Source: Arthrobacter sp. S41
GTDB lineage: Bacteria > Actinomycetota > Actinomycetes > Actinomycetales > Micrococcaceae
Reading direction: 5' to 3'
DNA: 64,000 nucleotides
Assembly: GCF_004320535.1 (NCBI RefSeq)
Contig: NZ_SIHY01000002.1
Coordinates: 186,001 to 250,000, forward strand
Position numbers and translations under genes: made by a program. Shown here piece by piece: positions 61,592-64,000 of this stretch (position 1 is the first letter of the stretch; every line of letters begins with the position of its first letter). A model generated the notes under the pieces. It had not been told where the DNA came from, did not search any database, and saw only the letters and a list, made by a program, of their open reading frames with translations.

Positions 61592-62617
61592 TTATGACTT
61601 TGGTTTGGGAGCCGGGCCGGAGCTTTGACGGACAGCCATTTCTGGGGAGACTAGCTCTTGAATGACTTGAGGAACCCGGGCTTCAATCCCTTGCACCAGT
61701 GCATCAACGGCCTTCTGGGAGATACGTTCGCCAGGGGGTGCCACTGTGGTCAAGGCAGGAGCAACCATCTCGGCTGATCGACCGCTCACGCCCAACGCGA
61801 TGACCGAAAGGTCCTGCGGAATTTGCAAGGAGGCCATACCTGCGGCGTTCACGAAGCCAGCGGTGGCGAACTCTTTCAGACCCAGTACAGCCGTGGGACG
61901 CGAGGCTAATTGCAGGTAGGTTTCCAGCGCTTCGCGGCCACCGCGAGCGTTGTTCTCCACCGGGACTTCAAGCATCGGAATATTTCGCGCCGCCGCTGCT
62001 TGGGCGATGGCTCGAGCGGTACGGATGGCCGGGCCGTTGCCGGCTTGTTGATCTTCCACAGACACGTTGATGTACATGATCGATTGGTGACCGAGATCGG
62101 CTAGGTAATCCACCGCGATGCGTCCGGCTTCGGCAAAATTATTGTCGACATAGGACAGATCTTCGCTGTCATCGGGACGGCCAATGGAAGCAAATGGGAT
62201 CTTGGCCCGACGCAGGACATCAAAGCGCGGATCGTTGACCGAGACCTCCATAAGCAGCACACCGGCGACCAGCTTTTGGCCGACCAAACTCTCCAAGCCC
62301 ATCACATCGGTCGTGGGATTGGACCAGAGCAGCATGTGATAACCCAGCGCACGGGCACGTTCCATGGCCGCGGAGACGTACTCGAACTCGGTGGAGGAAT
62401 AGCCGTCAACACTGGTGGGAAAGTGCAAAGCCAGGATGCCACGACGCGACCCAGCCAAGCCCTGGGCAAAAGCATCCGGGGTATAGTTTAGCTCCCGCAT
62501 GGCTGCCAGAACTTTGGCTTTGGTCGCATCGGAAATAGTTCGCCGGCCACTGATCGCGTAGGACACGGTACTGGGAGAAACTCCGGCTAGGCGCGCCACG
62601 TCGTCCCTTGTAGCCAT
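61592..62617 (-). CDS. LacI-family transcriptional regulator
   Basis: Repressor of 341 residues. The N-terminal HTH and hinge are MATRDDVARLAGVSPSTVSYAISGRRTISDATKAKVLAAMRELNYTPD; the C-terminal two-lobe periplasmic-binding-like domain (about 60-330) binds the effector sugar. It has the conserved hinge and effector segments, including GVLLMEVSVNDPRF. It lies just upstream of the sugar ABC operon on the same strand and is its likely local repressor. ATG at 62617 has GGCGGAGGACTA before it. Confidence 0.95.
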   Translation of the reverse strand: MATRDDVARLAGVSPSTVSYAISGRRTISDATKAKVLAAMRELNYTPDAFAQGLAGSRRGILALHFPTSVDGYSSTEFEYVSAAMERARALGYHMLLWSNPTTDVMGLESLVGQKLVAGVLLMEVSVNDPRFDVLRRAKIPFASIGRPDDSEDLSYVDNNFAEAGRIAVDYLADLGHQSIMYINVSVEDQQAGNGPAIRTARAIAQAAAARNIPMLEVPVENNARGGREALETYLQLASRPTAVLGLKEFATAGFVNAAGMASLQIPQDLSVIALGVSGRSAEMVAPALTTVAPPGERISQKAVDALVQGIEARVPQVIQELVSPEMAVRQSSGPAPKPKS

Positions 62618-62686
62618 TAGTCCTCCGCCTTTGGTTGTGCTGACACGTAGTTCCTATTGAAACACGTCGGCGGGCGTTGTACCGGT

Positions 62687-63886
62687 TCAGCGGCTGGCGA
62701 TAAATGCCTGAACGCAGGCTTCAATATCCTGCGCAGAGTGGGCGGCAGAGAGCTGAACACGAATGCGTGCAGCTCCCTTAGGCACTACGGGGTAGCTAAA
62801 GGCCGTGACAAATACGCCGCGTTCGAGCATCTTGGCTGCCACGTCGGCGGCCTTGATTGCATCGCCGAACATTACCGGGATGATCGCATGTTCACCGTCG
62901 AGCAGTTCGAAGCCCTCTTCGCTCATCCGACGGCGGAAGTGTGCTGCATTTTCGAACAGCTTTTCGCGCAGTTCCCCGGAGTCCACTACCAGTTCCAGGG
63001 CTTTGATCGTGGCGGCAACAATTGAGGGAGCCAAAGAATTGGAGAACAGGTAAGGACGGGCCTTTTGGCGCAGCATTGCCACGATTTCACCGCGTCCTGA
63101 GACGTAACCGCCGGAAGCTCCACCAAGGGCTTTGCCAAAAGTACCGGTGTAGATATCCACCCGGTCAGAGACCCCAGCATGTTCCGGGGTGCCAGCGCCG
63201 GTTGCGCCCATGAAGCCCACCGCGTGGGAGTCATCAACCATCACCAGAGCGTTGTATCTGTCGGCCAAATCGCAGATGGCTTCTAGTGGTGCAAGGTAGC
63301 CGTCCATGGAGAACACACCGTCGGTGACAATGATGGTGCGCCGTGCGCCTTGTCCGTCGTTGAGCTGCGCGGCGGCCTGTAACTGGGTTTCCAGATCGGC
63401 CATATCGCGGTTGGCATAGCGGAATCGGGCGGCCTTGGACAGACGGATGCCATCAATAATCGAGGCGTGGTTCAGCGCATCGGAAATGATGGCGTCTTCC
63501 TTGCCAAAGAGGGATTCAAAAACGCCACCGTTGGCATCAAAGCAGCTGGAGAACAAGATGGTGTCTTCGGTGCCCAGGAACTGTGAGAGCTTGGCTTCCA
63601 GTTCCAAGTGCCCATCTTGGGTGCCACAGATGAAGCGGACCGAGGCCATGCCGAAGCCGCGCTCGTCCATGGCGGTTTTTGCGGCCTGAATGATCTGGGC
63701 GTTATCGGCTAGACCTAGGTAGTTATTCGCGCAGAAATTCAGTACCTTACGGGCATCGGTGTCCAAGGAACCGGCCAGAATGGAGGCGGACTGTGCGGAG
63801 TCAATGTGGCGTTCGGCTTTGAATAGCCCGGAGGTCTTTAGCTCTTCAAGCTCGGTGCTGAGCTGGTCTTTAAGGTCGGTGTACAT
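62687..63886 (-). CDS. kbl: Glycine C-acetyltransferase (2-amino-3-ketobutyrate CoA ligase)
   Basis: PLP enzyme of 399 residues that cleaves 2-amino-3-oxobutyrate with CoA to glycine and acetyl-CoA in threonine degradation. The PLP lysine is in [17 protein letters not shown]; other marks are [34 protein letters not shown] and [16 protein letters not shown] at 63886 has AGGAGCACCACCC upstream. It follows tdh on the same strand, the usual tdh-kbl pair. Confidence 0.97.
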   Translation of the reverse strand: MYTDLKDQLSTELEELKTSGLFKAERHIDSAQSASILAGSLDTDARKVLNFCANNYLGLADNAQIIQAAKTAMDERGFGMASVRFICGTQDGHLELEAKLSQFLGTEDTILFSSCFDANGGVFESLFGKEDAIISDALNHASIIDGIRLSKAARFRYANRDMADLETQLQAAAQLNDGQGARRTIIVTDGVFSMDGYLAPLEAICDLADRYNALVMVDDSHAVGFMGATGAGTPEHAGVSDRVDIYTGTFGKALGGASGGYVSGRGEIVAMLRQKARPYLFSNSLAPSIVAATIKALELVVDSGELREKLFENAAHFRRRMSEEGFELLDGEHAIIPVMFGDAIKAADVAAKMLERGVFVTAFSYPVVPKGAARIRVQLSAAHSAQDIEACVQAFIASR

Positions 63887-63917
63887 GGGTGGTGCTCCTT
63901 GTTGATGCGAGTTGTGC

Positions 63918-64000
63918 TTAGCTAGCGAAAACAGTCCAGTCGAGAACGACTTTGCCGCCGTGGCCGCCCCGGGCTGCTTCGAAGCCCTGCTGCCATTCGG
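63918..64000 (-). CDS. tdh: L-threonine 3-dehydrogenase, only the 3' end
   Basis: The last 27 codons of a gene that begins beyond the window; the stop is at 63918-63920. The visible C-terminus [22 protein letters not shown] matches the end of zinc-dependent Tdh, and the position upstream of kbl agrees. Tdh oxidises threonine to 2-amino-3-oxobutyrate, the Kbl substrate. The call rests on the short tail and context. Confidence 0.75.
   Translation of the reverse strand, partial: EWQQGFEAARGGHGGKVVLDWTVFAS

Overview
The window looks like chromosomal DNA of a mid-GC actinobacterium of the Micrococcaceae (Arthrobacter/Glutamicibacter type). Pointers are the rpsB-tsf-pyrH order, a mycothiol-dependent-type isomerase, an actinobacterial holin-X protein, a SAM-IV riboswitch, a DUF222/HNH gene, an IdeR-type iron box and several genes that appear to be leaderless (TAnnnT about 7 nt before the start codon). 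The genus is inferred from gene content, not from a marker gene. All calls rest on reading the sequence; no database search was run.

Layout. 1-9.8 kb: translation genes on the minus strand (pyrH cut by the window edge, tsf, rpsB), an M23-family protein, a CAU tRNA, two GT4 glycosyltransferases, a DMT transporter, a holin-X protein, tRNA-Asn copy 1 and an MFS transporter. 10-15.3 kb: a hydroxamate (desferrioxamine-type) siderophore operon with an iron box: decarboxylase, lysine N-hydroxylase, and an acyltransferase fused to an IucA/IucC synthetase. 15.4-21.8 kb: a mycothiol-dependent isomerase, bioB with a BioQ-like operator, a divergent map/XRE pair, an ArsR-controlled reductase gene, a flavin monooxygenase, a lumazine synthase and a PH-domain protein.

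21.8-26.4 kb: a tight minus-strand operon for a tiny secreted protein, a sensor kinase with an altered H-box, an SLC13 transporter and glycerate kinase. It is preceded by four copies of ATGAK at exact 11-bp spacing. No response regulator lies beside it. 26.4-28.4 kb: two membrane proteins. 28.5-35.2 kb: a polyol catabolic operon (binding protein, two permeases, polyol dehydrogenase, PfkB kinase) divergent from an AraC regulator. Then come about 750 bp without a credible gene and a second, identical tRNA-Asn.

36-64 kb: housekeeping genes (dnaG, dgt, dusB, chrA, glyS) and an S4-domain protein; a repeat-rich spacer by a DUF222/HNH gene; SHOCT and SGNH proteins; metX-metY under a SAM-IV riboswitch; small enzymes; an orphan hypothetical/lipoprotein pair; tpx; hutI; a second sugar ABC operon (LacI, binding protein, two permeases, no ATPase); and kbl followed by the end of tdh. 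The most unusual items are the peptide-kinase-transporter operon with its phased repeats, the DesC-DesD fusion, the palindromic repeat cluster at 45.4-45.8 kb and the unknown pair at 54.9-55.8 kb.
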